From: an uncultured Dysgonomonas sp.
GTDB lineage: Bacteria > Bacteroidota > Bacteroidia > Bacteroidales > Dysgonomonadaceae
Direction: 5' to 3'
DNA length: 58,233 nucleotides
Assembly: GCA_900556485.1 (NCBI GenBank)
Contig: USOX01000016.1
Coordinates: 1 to 58,233 of the forward strand
Shown here: in pieces, positions 34,761-44,938 of the stretch
Layout of the letters: every line of letters starts with the position of its first letter
Numbering within the stretch: position 1 is the first letter of the stretch
The notes under the pieces: generated by a model
Seen by the model: the letters and a program-made list of their open reading frames with translations, nothing else
Databases searched by the model: none
Told to the model about the DNA's origin: nothing
Position numbers and translations under genes: made by a program

Positions 34761-37700
34761 ATGCTTATTTTTGTGTTTTATTATATAAAATCAGCTGTAT
34801 ATAAATTCGTGTATAAAAGCAAAATAATTTATGCACTAATCTTTTGTGTTAGTGTATTATCTTTCCTAATAATATCGTCGTGTTCTAATCAGAAGAACAC
34901 CGCCTTGACACGCTTTTACCATTCTACTAATACACGATACAATATCCATTTTAATGCTAATGAAGCATATAAAGAAGGAGTAAAATCGAAATATGACACT
35001 AAGGAGGATAACCTATCGCAAATGCTATATATCTTCCCAGATAATTCGGACTCTACTGCAATGCAATCTCCCGGCGGCAATTTTTCGACAACCATTGAGA
35101 AATCTGCCAAAGCAATAAAATTACATTCCATAAAAACAAGACCAAAACGTGACCCTAAAAGAAGGAACGATAAGGATTATCAGGCATGGCTTCAACAAAG
35201 AGAATACACACCTTTTATGGATCAGGTATGGTTATTACTGGCAAAGGCTGAATTTCAAGAAGCTAATTATCTACGAGCAATTACTACATTTATGTATATT
35301 ACAAAAATATATAGTAGTAACCCGAATATTGTTGCTGAATGCCAGTTGTGGATAGCACGCGCATATACAGAAATGGGCTGGATGTACGAAGCAGGAAATA
35401 TACTTCACAAGATGGAATTGGCCGGAGGAGCACCTAAAAGCCAACAAACTTTATTCGCCGAAGTCAAAGGAAATTATCTGATAAGAAATAATGAGTATGA
35501 AGCAGCAATACCTTTTGTTGAATATGCAATAAAAAGAGGTAAGGATAAGCAACAAAAGCTTAGGATGAAGTATCTATTAGGGCAATTATATCTTGAAACA
35601 GGTGATAAAACAAAAGCAGAAAAAGCATTCGGAGCTGTTCAGGGGATGAACACACCTTATAATTATACTTTCAATGCTAAGCTACAACAGGCTCAATTGA
35701 AATCGTCTGAGGATGCAGTCCGTACCCTGACCAAAATGGCAAAAAGTTCTAAGAATAAAGAATATCAAGACCAATTATATACAGCTATAGGCAATATCTA
35801 CTTAAACAAAACAGATACACTAAAAGCTATTGACAATTATAGAGCAGCAATAAAGGAAAGTACCCGTAATGGTTACGATAAAGCAATGGCACAAGTTAAG
35901 CTAGGAGATATTTACTTTAACAAGAAAGAATTTATCCCGGCTCAGCCTAATTATTCGGAAGCTTTACCCCAATTGAAAAGATCGCATGAAGATTACCCCA
36001 GAGTTGCCTTCCGGTCTGCCATTCTGGATGAATTGGTTATACATGCTAAAGTTGTAGTAGAACAAGATAGTTTACAGCATTTAGCCCAATTACCTGAAGC
36101 TGAACGCTTGGTTATCATCAATAAAAAGATAGAAGAGCTTAAAAAAGAAGAGAAAGAAAAGCAAAGAGCAGAAGAAAGACTAAAGTTAGAAGAAGAAAGA
36201 ACCAACAGAGTTTCATCCTGGTCTGATTTAGAGTCCTTATCGTCAAGGCCTCAAACTACAGCAACAATAGGTCAGCAAGTTCCTGAAACACCTGCTTTCT
36301 ACTTCTATAACAACCAAGCTGTTGCTCAAGGAAAGACTGCCTTCCAAAAACAATGGGGAACCCGAAAACTGGAAGATGATTGGAGAAGAAGTGATAAATC
36401 GTCTTTTGCCAGCTTCGATAGTTGGGGTGACGATGATACAGATGCTTCTAATATAATAGACTCTCTTACTTTAGCTGATGGGAATAAAGCTACACCAGAT
36501 AGCTTAGCTAATGATATATATTCTGTTGAATACTACCTGCAACAACTTCCCCTTACCGAAGAAGCATTAAAAGCATCCAATGTACTTGTAGAGAATGCGT
36601 TATTCAATATGGGTAAAATCTATAAGGATAAACTAGGAGATATGCCTCTTGCAATAGAGACCTTCGAAAAAGACATGCAACGTTATCCTCAAACTCCTAA
36701 TCTGGAAGAGATATATTATCAGTTATTCCTGATTTATATGCAATCGGGTAACCATAACATGATGGTTAGTTACAGGAATAAGCTTTTAACTGAGTTCTCA
36801 CAGGGACAATATGCAACACCGCTATCTGATCCTAATTATGAATGGAATTTCAGACACTTTCCTTTACTGCAGGATTCATTATACACAAAGGCATATAATG
36901 CTTATAAAAGTGCCGATGTGCAAACAATAAGGGAGAACTACAGTGAAATGAAGAATAAATACCCATTCACAGACCTTATGCCTAAGTTTACATTCCTGAA
37001 TGCTCTTAGTTATGCACAAACACGAGATATTTCCGGTTTAGAAAAAGGACTAAAAGAGGTAACAACAGAGTATCCTAAGGCTGATGTAACACCATTAGCT
37101 ACAGAAATATTGGAAAGAATAAAAGAGGGTAAAGTTATCCTTTCGGATGGAACTCTAACAGATTTTGACTGGAGTAAAGCTTATGTAAACGATAGTATTT
37201 TATCTGGAGAAAACGGGGATTCCCTTGCCTATATGGATAACATGGAAACTGAACATTTATTATTGTTTATGTTCAGACCGAAAACAATAGACAGGAATGA
37301 TCTATTATTCAATGTAGCTGATTATAATTTCTCAAACTATGTGGTTCAGACATTTGACCTAAGCTACGATTCCGATCCTCCATATGATATTCTGCAAATG
37401 AAAGGATTTAGTTCATTTACTACTGTTAAGTCGTATATGAATAAGGCATTTGCTGAGAATGGGCTTATGCATAAGATAGATACAACAATATTAGTGGTGC
37501 CTATTTCTATCGAAAACTATACTAAAGTATTCCCTCGCTTAGGCTTAGAGCAATATATATCTTTTGTTAAGGATACATATAAAGACCAGTTACCTCAACT
37601 CATCGCTTACTGGAATAGAGAAGATATTGAAGCTACTATCGATGCAGAAATAGGAACATCAGATATAGAAAACATTGAAGCTGAGCAACAAGAACAAATC

Positions 37701-38357
37701 ACTCCTGAAATTAAGCAAGAAATAGTTCAACCAGAAGAGCCTAAGAAAGAACCTGAGAAAATAGTAAATGAGAAAGAGATAAATGCAGACGAACTACTAA
37801 CTAAAGATCAGTTAGAAAAAGCTGGAAAAGTAAATGATGCCATTGAGAAAGTAGAGGATATATTTAATAATCCGGTAGATGGTATAAAGAATATCTTCAA
37901 AAAGAATAATTATCAGGATAATCTGACTAAAGAAGAAAAAGAGGCAATTAAGCAGGAACAGAAATTAGAAAAAGAACGTCAGAAAGAACAGAAAGCAATT
38001 GAAAAAGCGAGGTTAGATTCAATAAATAAAATTGAGAAAGCTAAAACCGATTCTATAGCTAAAGCTGAAAAAGCAGTTCAAGACTCTATTAAATCGGCTG
38101 AAAAACAGAGACAATTACAACTAAAATTAGAGGAAGAACAAAAGAAAAATGCTGCCAAAGCAGCAATAAAAGAAAAAGAAGAAGCCCGCAAGCAAAAAGA
38201 ACAACAACGTAAAGAAAAAGAACGCCTCCAAAAAGAGAGGTTGCGTCAGAAAGAAAAAGAGAGAAAAGAGAAGGAAAAAGCTAGAGAGAAAGAACGACAA
38301 GAAAAAGAGAAACAAGCGGAGCAAAGACGCAAAGAGAAACAGAAAAGCCAAGATTGA
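34761..38357 (+). CDS. PorW/SprE-like type IX secretion lipoprotein with TPR repeats
   Basis: Up to 1198 residues. The start region SCSNQKNTALTRFYHSTNTRYNIHFNANEAYKEGV is characteristic of PorW/SprE, the periplasmic lipoprotein needed for type IX secretion. The lipobox cysteine is residue 41 of the longest frame. A TAnnTTTG box (34766-34773) sits inside the first codons, so the true start may be GTG at 34809, giving a normal 25-residue lipoprotein signal. TPR helices follow from about 150 to 420 and again about 600-760. A domain after 800 (YNFSNYVVQTFDLSY, GFSSFTTVKSYMNKAF) is shared with the family. Residues after about 1060 are a nearly pure Lys/Glu/Arg/Gln coiled coil. Followed 122 nt later by the DUF349 gene. 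Confidence 0.85.
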   Translation: MLIFVFYYIKSAVYKFVYKSKIIYALIFCVSVLSFLIISSCSNQKNTALTRFYHSTNTRYNIHFNANEAYKEGVKSKYDTKEDNLSQMLYIFPDNSDSTAMQSPGGNFSTTIEKSAKAIKLHSIKTRPKRDPKRRNDKDYQAWLQQREYTPFMDQVWLLLAKAEFQEANYLRAITTFMYITKIYSSNPNIVAECQLWIARAYTEMGWMYEAGNILHKMELAGGAPKSQQTLFAEVKGNYLIRNNEYEAAIPFVEYAIKRGKDKQQKLRMKYLLGQLYLETGDKTKAEKAFGAVQGMNTPYNYTFNAKLQQAQLKSSEDAVRTLTKMAKSSKNKEYQDQLYTAIGNIYLNKTDTLKAIDNYRAAIKESTRNGYDKAMAQVKLGDIYFNKKEFIPAQPNYSEALPQLKRSHEDYPRVAFRSAILDELVIHAKVVVEQDSLQHLAQLPEAERLVIINKKIEELKKEEKEKQRAEERLKLEEERTNRVSSWSDLESLSSRPQTTATIGQQVPETPAFYFYNNQAVAQGKTAFQKQWGTRKLEDDWRRSDKSSFASFDSWGDDDTDASNIIDSLTLADGNKATPDSLANDIYSVEYYLQQLPLTEEALKASNVLVENALFNMGKIYKDKLGDMPLAIETFEKDMQRYPQTPNLEEIYYQLFLIYMQSGNHNMMVSYRNKLLTEFSQGQYATPLSDPNYEWNFRHFPLLQDSLYTKAYNAYKSADVQTIRENYSEMKNKYPFTDLMPKFTFLNALSYAQTRDISGLEKGLKEVTTEYPKADVTPLATEILERIKEGKVILSDGTLTDFDWSKAYVNDSILSGENGDSLAYMDNMETEHLLLFMFRPKTIDRNDLLFNVADYNFSNYVVQTFDLSYDSDPPYDILQMKGFSSFTTVKSYMNKAFAENGLMHKIDTTILVVPISIENYTKVFPRLGLEQYISFVKDTYKDQLPQLIAYWNREDIEATIDAEIGTSDIENIEAEQQEQITPEIKQEIVQPEEPKKEPEKIVNEKEINADELLTKDQLEKAGKVNDAIEKVEDIFNNPVDGIKNIFKKNNYQDNLTKEEKEAIKQEQKLEKERQKEQKAIEKARLDSINKIEKAKTDSIAKAEKAVQDSIKSAEKQRQLQLKLEEEQKKNAAKAAIKEKEEARKQKEQQRKEKERLQKERLRQKEKERKEKEKAREKERQEKEKQAEQRRKEKQKSQD
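34766..34773 (+). promoter_or_regulatory. Possible -7 element overlapping the annotated start of the PorW-like gene
   Basis: TATTTTTG fits TAnnTTTG. A transcript starting about 7 nt downstream would lack the ATG at 34761 and favour the GTG at 34809 as start codon. No clear -33 TTTG is present. Confidence 0.35.
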
Positions 38358-38479
38358 TTGCAATTTATTAGCAAATATCAAAAAAGCCAGATAGAGATAG
38401 TTGCTATAATAAAAAAAATTATTAATTTGCCGTGTGAAAAACATAAGGCTTAGCCTTTCATCATTAAAAAACTAACTAT

Positions 38480-40384
38480 ATGAACGAGATCCTAGAACCC
38501 GAATTGCCAGCAGAAAATCTGCCAGTAGAATCTAAAACAGAAGAAGTTAAGGAAGAAGATGTAAACGTAGAAAACGTAACATCACCTGAACCAATAACTG
38601 AACCAGTGGAAGAAGAAGCTGTGCAAGCGGAAGTAACTACAGAGTCTCCTACGTTGAAGCATGTATCTTTGACTAAGGATGAAATAATAGAGAAGCTTAA
38701 AAACTTAGCTACTCAGGAAGAAATACCTCCACGAGCAGAAGTTGAGGCTCTAAAACAGGCTTTTTATCGGCTTCGGGCAGCCAATGTAGAAGAACAAAAG
38801 ACTAAATTTATAGAAGATGGAAATGAGGCTGAAAACTTTGTTCCAACCCCTGATCCAAGTGAAGATGTTATTAAAACATTCTTGAATGACATCAAAGAAA
38901 AAAGAGCCGTTCAAGCGACAAAAGAAGAGCATCAAAAAGAGGAAAATTACAATAAGAAACTCCAAATAATTGATTCAATTAAGGCTTTGACAGAAAGCTC
39001 TGATGATTTCAATAAACTATATAAAGAATTTAAAGATCTTCAACAAGAGTGGAACGAAATAACTTTAGTACCTCAAGCTAAAGTGAAAGAACTTTGGAAA
39101 TCGTATCAGATTTATACAGAGAAATTCTATGATCTGATTAAGATTAACAATGAGTTTCGTGATTATGATTTCAAAAAGAATCTGGAACTAAAAACAGCGA
39201 TATGTGAATCTGTAGAGAAATTGATAGAAGATACAGATGCTGTTTCATCGTTCCATCAGCTACAGAATTTCCATCAACAATGGCGCGAAATAGGCCCTGT
39301 TGCAAGAGAATTACGTGAAGAGATCTGGAACCGATTTAAGGATGCTTCTACCGCTATAAACAAAAAATATCAGACTCACTTCGAATCACTAAAAGGGAAA
39401 GAAGAAGAGAACCTTGCTGAAAAAACAGCAATCTGTGAAACGTTGAAAACGATAGATTATTCTACTTTAGTAACTTTTAAAGACTGGGACGAAAAGAGTA
39501 AAGAAGTTATAGAATTACAAGCTAAATGGAAAACTATTGGCTTTGTTCCTAAAAAGGTTAATACTCAGATATTTGAAGAATTCAGAGCGTTATGTGATAC
39601 TTTCTTTGAGAAGAAGAGCGCATTCTTCAAAGGTGTAAGAGACGAAATGGATGTTAATCTTGAGAAGAAAAAAGCATTGTGCGAACAAGCTAAAGCTTTA
39701 AAAGACAGTACAGACTGGAAAGCTACAGCTGACAAGTTGATCACAATCCAAAAAGAATGGAAGACAATAGGGCCTGTTCCTCGTAAATATTCTGATGCTA
39801 TATGGAAAGAATTTGTTACAGCATGTGACTACTTCTTTGAGCAAAAGAAGAAGAACGAGTCTTCTCAAAAAACGGAAGAGATTGAAAATCTTGCTGCTAA
39901 AAAAGCTATTATAGAGCAAATCAATAATATAGATCAGTCTCTAGATCCATCCGATATTATCAACCAAGTAAGAACTTTGGCTGACGAATGGCATAAGATT
40001 GGCTTTGTTCCATTCAAAGAAAAGGACAAAATATATAGGGAGTTTCATCAGGCTGTAGATGCTCATTACGACAGATTGAAGGTAGATAAAACTGAGCGCC
40101 GTTTCGAAGCGTTCAAATCTTCAATGAAAGACAATATGTCTAAGGATAATCCTAAAAGAGCATTATACAAAGAAAGAGATCATTTGATGCATCAATATAA
40201 TAAGGTGAAAGCTGATCTTCAAACTTATGAAAACAATATGAACTTCTTATCCATCTCTTCGAAAGGTGCCAGTGGCTTATTGAAAGATGTAAATCACAAG
40301 ATAGAGAATCTTAAAAGTGAACTAGACCTTTTAGTTAAGAAAATCGAAGCAATAGACGAAAACCTAAATGAATTAGAAAAATAA
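38480..40384 (+). CDS. DUF349 repeat protein
   Basis: A 634-residue soluble protein. The first 120 residues are acidic and disordered (ELPAENLPVESKTEEVKEED). Then come about five DUF349 units, each a helical pair with an LQQEWNEITLVP, FHQQWREIGPVAR, LQAKWKTIGFVPK, IQKEWKTIGPVPR or LADEWHKIGFVPF core (near residues 195, 265, 345, 420 and 500), and a final coiled coil. DUF349 proteins are widespread in Bacteroidota and Actinobacteria with no firm function; links to translation or RNA have been suggested. The gene may be cotranscribed with the PorW-like gene or start from its own AT-rich upstream region. Confidence 0.9.
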   Translation: MNEILEPELPAENLPVESKTEEVKEEDVNVENVTSPEPITEPVEEEAVQAEVTTESPTLKHVSLTKDEIIEKLKNLATQEEIPPRAEVEALKQAFYRLRAANVEEQKTKFIEDGNEAENFVPTPDPSEDVIKTFLNDIKEKRAVQATKEEHQKEENYNKKLQIIDSIKALTESSDDFNKLYKEFKDLQQEWNEITLVPQAKVKELWKSYQIYTEKFYDLIKINNEFRDYDFKKNLELKTAICESVEKLIEDTDAVSSFHQLQNFHQQWREIGPVARELREEIWNRFKDASTAINKKYQTHFESLKGKEEENLAEKTAICETLKTIDYSTLVTFKDWDEKSKEVIELQAKWKTIGFVPKKVNTQIFEEFRALCDTFFEKKSAFFKGVRDEMDVNLEKKKALCEQAKALKDSTDWKATADKLITIQKEWKTIGPVPRKYSDAIWKEFVTACDYFFEQKKKNESSQKTEEIENLAAKKAIIEQINNIDQSLDPSDIINQVRTLADEWHKIGFVPFKEKDKIYREFHQAVDAHYDRLKVDKTERRFEAFKSSMKDNMSKDNPKRALYKERDHLMHQYNKVKADLQTYENNMNFLSISSKGASGLLKDVNHKIENLKSELDLLVKKIEAIDENLNELEK

Positions 40385-40403
40385 GGACTAATTAATAAGT
40401 AAT

Positions 40404-40437
40404 AGAAAAAGACACTCAATTTTGGGTGTCTTTTTTA
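40404..40437. terminator. Bidirectional terminator between DUF349 and GH25 genes
   Basis: GACACTC (40411-40417) pairs with GGGTGTC (40424-40430) around a 6-nt loop, with A and T runs on the flanks. The stop codon of the minus-strand lysozyme gene (40416-40418) lies in the stem. Confidence 0.85.
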
Positions 40438-41168
40438 GTATGTAAAATCAGTTTCTCAAATTCCTCCCTACTCCCCCAAAAAGCATTCAGATCCACGACA
40501 GTATCAATACCGTCTAAACGACCCCGATTTGTAAACTGCCAAAAGGTCCATTTACGTCCATCCGGTAAGTTTGGCTCAGAGAGAATATCTCGTATCCAAA
40601 CAGGATTATCAGGGAACTGGTTTTGTAGATAATTCCTATAAAACTCGTTGGTAGTATATATTATAACCTTACGTTGATAATGGTCTTCTATTATCTCAAA
40701 ATACTTTGTTATTTCAAATATAAGGTCTTCTTTTCGATTTGACTCCTGGCAGTTCCCTCCATACTCTAAATCGATAATAGGTGGCAAATCTATACTATCC
40801 TTAGGAACATAGTGAATATAATTCCTTGCTTGTTCTTCACCATCTTTGCAGAAAGTAAAAAAATGATAAGCTCCAGATAAGATATTATTTTTCCGAGCTT
40901 CCCGCCAATTTTCCTGAAACATGGAATCTTTATGATTTCCTCCTTCAGTAGCTTTAATAAAGGCAAACTGAACAGACTTCTTATCCAGTTTTGCCCAATC
41001 TATCTTTTTTTGATGATGCGATACGTCAATACCCTGAACAGGATATTTTTCGAAAGAAGGGTAATTCATTCGAATATATCCATTAGTAAAAGAAACATAA
41101 ATTGCTCCAGCTAATAAAACAGCAATAACAGTTCCTATAAAGAAAATCAATAAATATTTTACTTTCAT
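40416..41168 (-). CDS. GH25 family lysozyme (muramidase)
   Basis: A 250-residue peptidoglycan hydrolase cutting the MurNAc-GlcNAc bond. The N-terminal hydrophobic stretch (about 4-27) is a signal anchor or uncleaved signal, so the enzyme faces the periplasm. The GH25 barrel begins GIDVSHHQKKIDW (Asp48), followed by FAFIKATEGG, and the catalytic pair Asp133/Glu135 in IIDLEYGGN. The barrel ends with WTFWQFTNRGRLDGIDTVVDLN, the usual family closing block. Length is typical for Bacteroidales GH25. It is the last gene before the terminator and lies 25 nt after argD, so read-through from argD is possible. No phage lysis neighbours are seen. Confidence 0.93.
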   Translation of the reverse strand: MKVKYLLIFFIGTVIAVLLAGAIYVSFTNGYIRMNYPSFEKYPVQGIDVSHHQKKIDWAKLDKKSVQFAFIKATEGGNHKDSMFQENWREARKNNILSGAYHFFTFCKDGEEQARNYIHYVPKDSIDLPPIIDLEYGGNCQESNRKEDLIFEITKYFEIIEDHYQRKVIIYTTNEFYRNYLQNQFPDNPVWIRDILSEPNLPDGRKWTFWQFTNRGRLDGIDTVVDLNAFWGSREEFEKLILHTKKDTQN

Positions 41169-41193
41169 TCAGGGTGCTTCAACTAAATCAAAG

Positions 41194-42315
41194 TTACAAA
41201 ACTTTTTTGAAACGCATCAAAAATTCATCAGCTTGTTCTTTCGTTAAGCACAAAGGCGGCAACAATCTAAAAACATGTGTTCCTGTAGCACCTGTAAACA
41301 CCTTCTCGTCAAATAATAATTGCTTCCGTTTATCTTTTATCGGCTCATCAAACTCCATACCTATCATAAGCCCGCGCCCACGAACCTCTTTTATCTGAGG
41401 TACTTTCTTTAGCTCGTTCATTAGATATTCGCCGATATTATATGCATTATCAACTAACTTTTCATTTTTCATAATATCCAATACCGCAATAGCGGCCGCA
41501 CAAGCTAAATGATTTCCGCCAAAAGTAGTTCCTAGTTGTCCATATATAGCTTTAAACATCGGATTTATCAATACTCCCGCCATAGGAAAGCCATTGCCAA
41601 TTCCTTTTGCTACTGTTATTATATCAGCCTGAACATCTGTATATTGATGTGCAAAGAATTTTCCACTACGCCCATAACCGGATTGTATCTCATCTACTAT
41701 CAGAATAGTACCTGTTTCAGTACAAATATCGCGAAGTTCCTTTATAAAGTTATCATCAGGAATAATTATACCGGCTACCCCTTGTATACCTTCAATAATT
41801 ACCGAACAATACTCCTTGGTTTCAAGTTCTTTCTTTACGAATTCAATATCATTGAAAGGTGCAAATGTTATATTCGAATTTTCATTTACAGGAGCCGAAT
41901 ACGCAGGTATATCAGTTGTTGCTACTGTTACGGAAGTACGTCCATGAAACGCCTTTTTAAAAGCCAGCACTTTCTTTCGTCCATTATGAAACGAAGCTAG
42001 TTTTATAGCGTTCTCATTAGCTTCAGCACCCGAATTTATCAGAAATAAATGATAATCAGGATAACCACATTGTTCACCCAGTTTTTCCGCAACCTCTTGT
42101 TGCAATTTGTTAATTACTGAATTTGAATAAAAGCCTAGTTTATTCAATTGATTCGTTAGTTTTTCCACATAGTAAGGATGAGTATGACCTACAGAAATAA
42201 CCGCATGTCCTCCATAAAGGTCCAAATATTCTTGTCCTTTCTCATCATACACATAACAACCCTTACCTTTCACAACATTTATGTCAAACAGTGGAAATAC
42301 ATCAAATAGTGTCAT
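41194..42315 (-). CDS. argD: Acetylornithine aminotransferase (ArgD-like)
   Basis: A 373-residue class III aminotransferase of arginine synthesis. It converts N-acyl-glutamate semialdehyde to N-acyl-ornithine with glutamate as donor; in Bacteroidales the acyl group is often succinyl. Visible motifs: LFLINSGAEANENAIKLA, KAFHGRTSVT, LIVDEIQSGYGRSGKFFA and the PLP lysine Lys237 in VAKGIGNGFPMAG. Length is normal. Its start overlaps the stop of the MutS-like gene by 4 nt, so it is translated in step with that gene rather than with argC, which lies 2.7 kb upstream. Placement near argC-argG supports argD over an ornithine or GABA aminotransferase. Confidence 0.92.
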   Translation of the reverse strand: MTLFDVFPLFDINVVKGKGCYVYDEKGQEYLDLYGGHAVISVGHTHPYYVEKLTNQLNKLGFYSNSVINKLQQEVAEKLGEQCGYPDYHLFLINSGAEANENAIKLASFHNGRKKVLAFKKAFHGRTSVTVATTDIPAYSAPVNENSNITFAPFNDIEFVKKELETKEYCSVIIEGIQGVAGIIIPDDNFIKELRDICTETGTILIVDEIQSGYGRSGKFFAHQYTDVQADIITVAKGIGNGFPMAGVLINPMFKAIYGQLGTTFGGNHLACAAAIAVLDIMKNEKLVDNAYNIGEYLMNELKKVPQIKEVRGRGLMIGMEFDEPIKDKRKQLLFDEKVFTGATGTHVFRLLPPLCLTKEQADEFLMRFKKVL

Positions 42316-43664
42316 TGTCTCTCTACTTTATTTATGTTATTTATTAGTTCTATCAGTCCTTCTCTTCTTATAATATACATACCTAACCTATCAGTCGAAA
42401 CTCCATTCTTCAATTTATATGTATAGGCTGGATGTCCATTCTCCTCCTTTATCTCAAAATAGCCAAATTGGATATTATCTTTTGATTTTAGTTCGTCTGC
42501 AACCTCAACAATATGAGTAGAAATAACAAAGAAAGAATCTTTGATCTGAGAAAAAGCCGAAACTACAGCTAATGTTCCATCAAAAGCATCTTTTACATTA
42601 GTCCCTCTAAATAGTTCATCAAAAATGACCAGCATATTAGGGTTAGTTTGTAAACGTTCTGCAACGTTCTTTATACGCATAACCTCTGCATAAAAGTGGC
42701 TATACCCCGAACTTAAATCATCTGATATATTTATTGTTGTACATAATCCTGATAGTAAACTCATCCTCATTGCTTTTGCAGGCACAGGAAAGCCCACATG
42801 TGCCAGATATACGGCAACACCTAAAGCTTTCAGGAAGGTAGACTTTCCCGCCATGTTGGGACCTGATATAAACAGAAGGTTAGAAGCCCTGTCAAAACTT
42901 ACATCATTAGATACTGCATCATCAATAAACGGATGAAAAAGTCCTTCAAGCTGCAATTCATTATCCGATGCTGGTAAAACCTCCGGATACGATAATTTAT
43001 GTAGTTGAGCACCTTTGGCTATAGCAAAAAATGCATCATACTCATATATAATATTTACCAGAAAGAATATATCATCCTTATTTGTATATCGGAATAAGTA
43101 ATCGAAACGAGCTGTATCATATGCCTTTACCCTTTTTATATCAATAACATCTTTAAACTCCGGTTTAGAGAATATTTCTTGTATTTTCTGATCATTTTCG
43201 AACAGTAACTTTGGCGGATTAGCTACCTTTAATTTATCTGCTAGTTTCAACGCAAAACGATAAAACATTTTCAACAAATCGACAGTCGAACTTACTCCTT
43301 TCTCAACCAAATAATACTCATGTCCCGGGCTTATCTTATCCATAAACTTACGTTCAATGGCTCCAAACCATGAAGGTGCCCTTGTGGGATAATTACCCTG
43401 ACGAAAATAATACTCAGTAAAATCTAAGGCGTTTTTATCCAAATTAAAACCGGAAGGAAATGCTTGTTGCAAAAATTCAATAGCATCTTTCCGTTCATTT
43501 ATTTTGTTCAGATCACTTAATGGTGTAGACAAAAATTTGTATAGCTTTTGCTTCCCTCCTACACATTCTGTATGGTTGAAGAGTCCTAAGACTGACCTTT
43601 TGGTTTTGTAGGTATCAAAAATTTCGAGGTCTTTTTTAGTTTGATTATCTATTTCAAATTTCAT
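42312..43664 (-). CDS. MutS-like ATPase lacking the mismatch-recognition domain
   Basis: A 450-residue MutS-family protein with only the lever/core helices and the C-terminal ABC-type ATPase; MutS itself is about 850. It starts at the core (KTKRSVLGLFNHTECVGGKQKLYKFL resembles the MutS domain III entry), so the DNA-mismatch domain I and connector II are absent. ATPase motifs: GPNMAGKSTFLKALG near 270, the family's SSGYSHFYAEVMRI, Walker B LVIFDELFRGTNVKDAFDG, and STHIVEVADEL. No Smr nuclease domain is attached. Such short MutS relatives are common in Bacteroidota and their role is not established. argD overlaps its end by 4 nt. Confidence 0.88.
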   Translation of the reverse strand: MKFEIDNQTKKDLEIFDTYKTKRSVLGLFNHTECVGGKQKLYKFLSTPLSDLNKINERKDAIEFLQQAFPSGFNLDKNALDFTEYYFRQGNYPTRAPSWFGAIERKFMDKISPGHEYYLVEKGVSSTVDLLKMFYRFALKLADKLKVANPPKLLFENDQKIQEIFSKPEFKDVIDIKRVKAYDTARFDYLFRYTNKDDIFFLVNIIYEYDAFFAIAKGAQLHKLSYPEVLPASDNELQLEGLFHPFIDDAVSNDVSFDRASNLLFISGPNMAGKSTFLKALGVAVYLAHVGFPVPAKAMRMSLLSGLCTTINISDDLSSGYSHFYAEVMRIKNVAERLQTNPNMLVIFDELFRGTNVKDAFDGTLAVVSAFSQIKDSFFVISTHIVEVADELKSKDNIQFGYFEIKEENGHPAYTYKLKNGVSTDRLGMYIIRREGLIELINNINKVERQ

Positions 43665-43784
43665 TTCGTTGTTTTTTATGGTTATCAGTATAAAGTATTA
43701 GAATCCGCTGTAAAAGCCAGCTTCCTTATACTATAGAGTGAAAACAAAGTATAAACTCCATAAATATGAAAGCTTTTTATCTCT

Positions 43785-44912
43785 TTAAATTTCTTTCATA
43801 TACTTAACCACCTTATCCATAGCTACATCCCAGTTCAAGCGTCTTACAAAATCATCATAAGCAGATAAGGCTATTTCATTATACAGATTACTATCTGCAA
43901 ATGTCTCATAAATTGCCTTAGCGTATTCTATAGCTGTTGCCTCAATATCTAAAATAATACCATTCAGCCCATTCTTTATAATAGTTGGTATTCCTCCGGT
44001 CATTGTAGATACACAAGGTACCCCAAAAGCCATTGCTTCACAGAAAACAACACCATAAGCCTCTGCTCTCGATGGAACAAATAAAAAATGACTCTCAGAC
44101 ATAAGAACTTCCATTTTTTTTCGTCCTTCCGCTGTTCCTTTATTTATAAAGCCATGATTGATTACAAATGAAGGTATTTCCGCCATCGGAATTTTAGGAA
44201 TACCAACAATATGTACTTCAACATCCAGCCCCATATCAATCAAGCTTTCAGCCGCTTTTATAACAATATCCGCACCTTTTCGCTCCCACTCTACACCTAA
44301 AAACAGTAACTTACACTTAGTTCTATTTCTATGATTTAAAGAATACCTTATATCGTCTAACGAAGGAGCTTTATCCAGATTAGCCCCAAAAGGAACAACC
44401 CTTACTTTTTCAGGATCTATATCATAATCTCGTATTGCACTTTCAGCAGCCCAATCTGATGCATAAATAGCCAGATTGCTATTTTCTAATGCCATTCGCT
44501 CGGTTCTCATACCTTCTTTGATATACTGGCTACTAAAGTCCGAATAATAATGATAATAATCTACTATCGCAGCAAACGTCGCATCTGTATAAAAAGCCAT
44601 CGGTTTATTAGTATTCAGATAGGCCAAGGGTATAGATGTATGCGACAGTATTGCATCTGTAGCTGAATTTAATCTCTTCTGTATTTGCCTGGCATATCCT
44701 TTACTTATTTCGGGCGACCTATCAGTCCAATATTTTTTCACCCGTCCATACAACTTTCTTTTTATCTTTAATGAAAGATTATCCGGAGCCTCCAGATCTG
44801 TGATATAATCCACAGAAACTTTCTTTGCCAAAGATTCGGCCATAAAATGGATTGTACCTGACCAATATTTTACATCTATCGATGGAAAGTTTGTAATATA
44901 AGTAATATTCAT
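43785..44912 (-). CDS. Glycosyltransferase family 4 protein
   Basis: A 375-residue GT-B fold glycosyltransferase that moves a sugar from a nucleotide donor with retention. The C-terminal Rossmann domain is clear: KCKLLFLGVEWERKGADIVIKAAESL (about 200-225), VEVHIVGIPK, and the donor-binding block SRAEAYGVVFCEAMAFGVPCVSTMTGGIPTIIKNGLNG with the E-x7-E motif. The N-terminal acceptor domain contains YWSGTIHFMAESL. No membrane helix is seen. It sits between argC and the MutS-like gene, with no other polysaccharide genes near, so its acceptor is unknown. A GTGACA repeat lies 26 nt before its start codon. Confidence 0.9.
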   Translation of the reverse strand: MNITYITNFPSIDVKYWSGTIHFMAESLAKKVSVDYITDLEAPDNLSLKIKRKLYGRVKKYWTDRSPEISKGYARQIQKRLNSATDAILSHTSIPLAYLNTNKPMAFYTDATFAAIVDYYHYYSDFSSQYIKEGMRTERMALENSNLAIYASDWAAESAIRDYDIDPEKVRVVPFGANLDKAPSLDDIRYSLNHRNRTKCKLLFLGVEWERKGADIVIKAAESLIDMGLDVEVHIVGIPKIPMAEIPSFVINHGFINKGTAEGRKKMEVLMSESHFLFVPSRAEAYGVVFCEAMAFGVPCVSTMTGGIPTIIKNGLNGIILDIEATAIEYAKAIYETFADSNLYNEIALSAYDDFVRRLNWDVAMDKVVKYMKEI

Positions 44913-44938
44913 AGACAGAACAGATTCTTTAATTTTAC

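Noticed and set aside
41154..41193. Possible loss of argD-GH25 separation (single operon with phage-type lysozyme)
   Set aside because: GH25 lies only 25 nt after argD, but no holin, spanin or other phage gene is near, and GH25 enzymes are common chromosomal genes in Bacteroidales.
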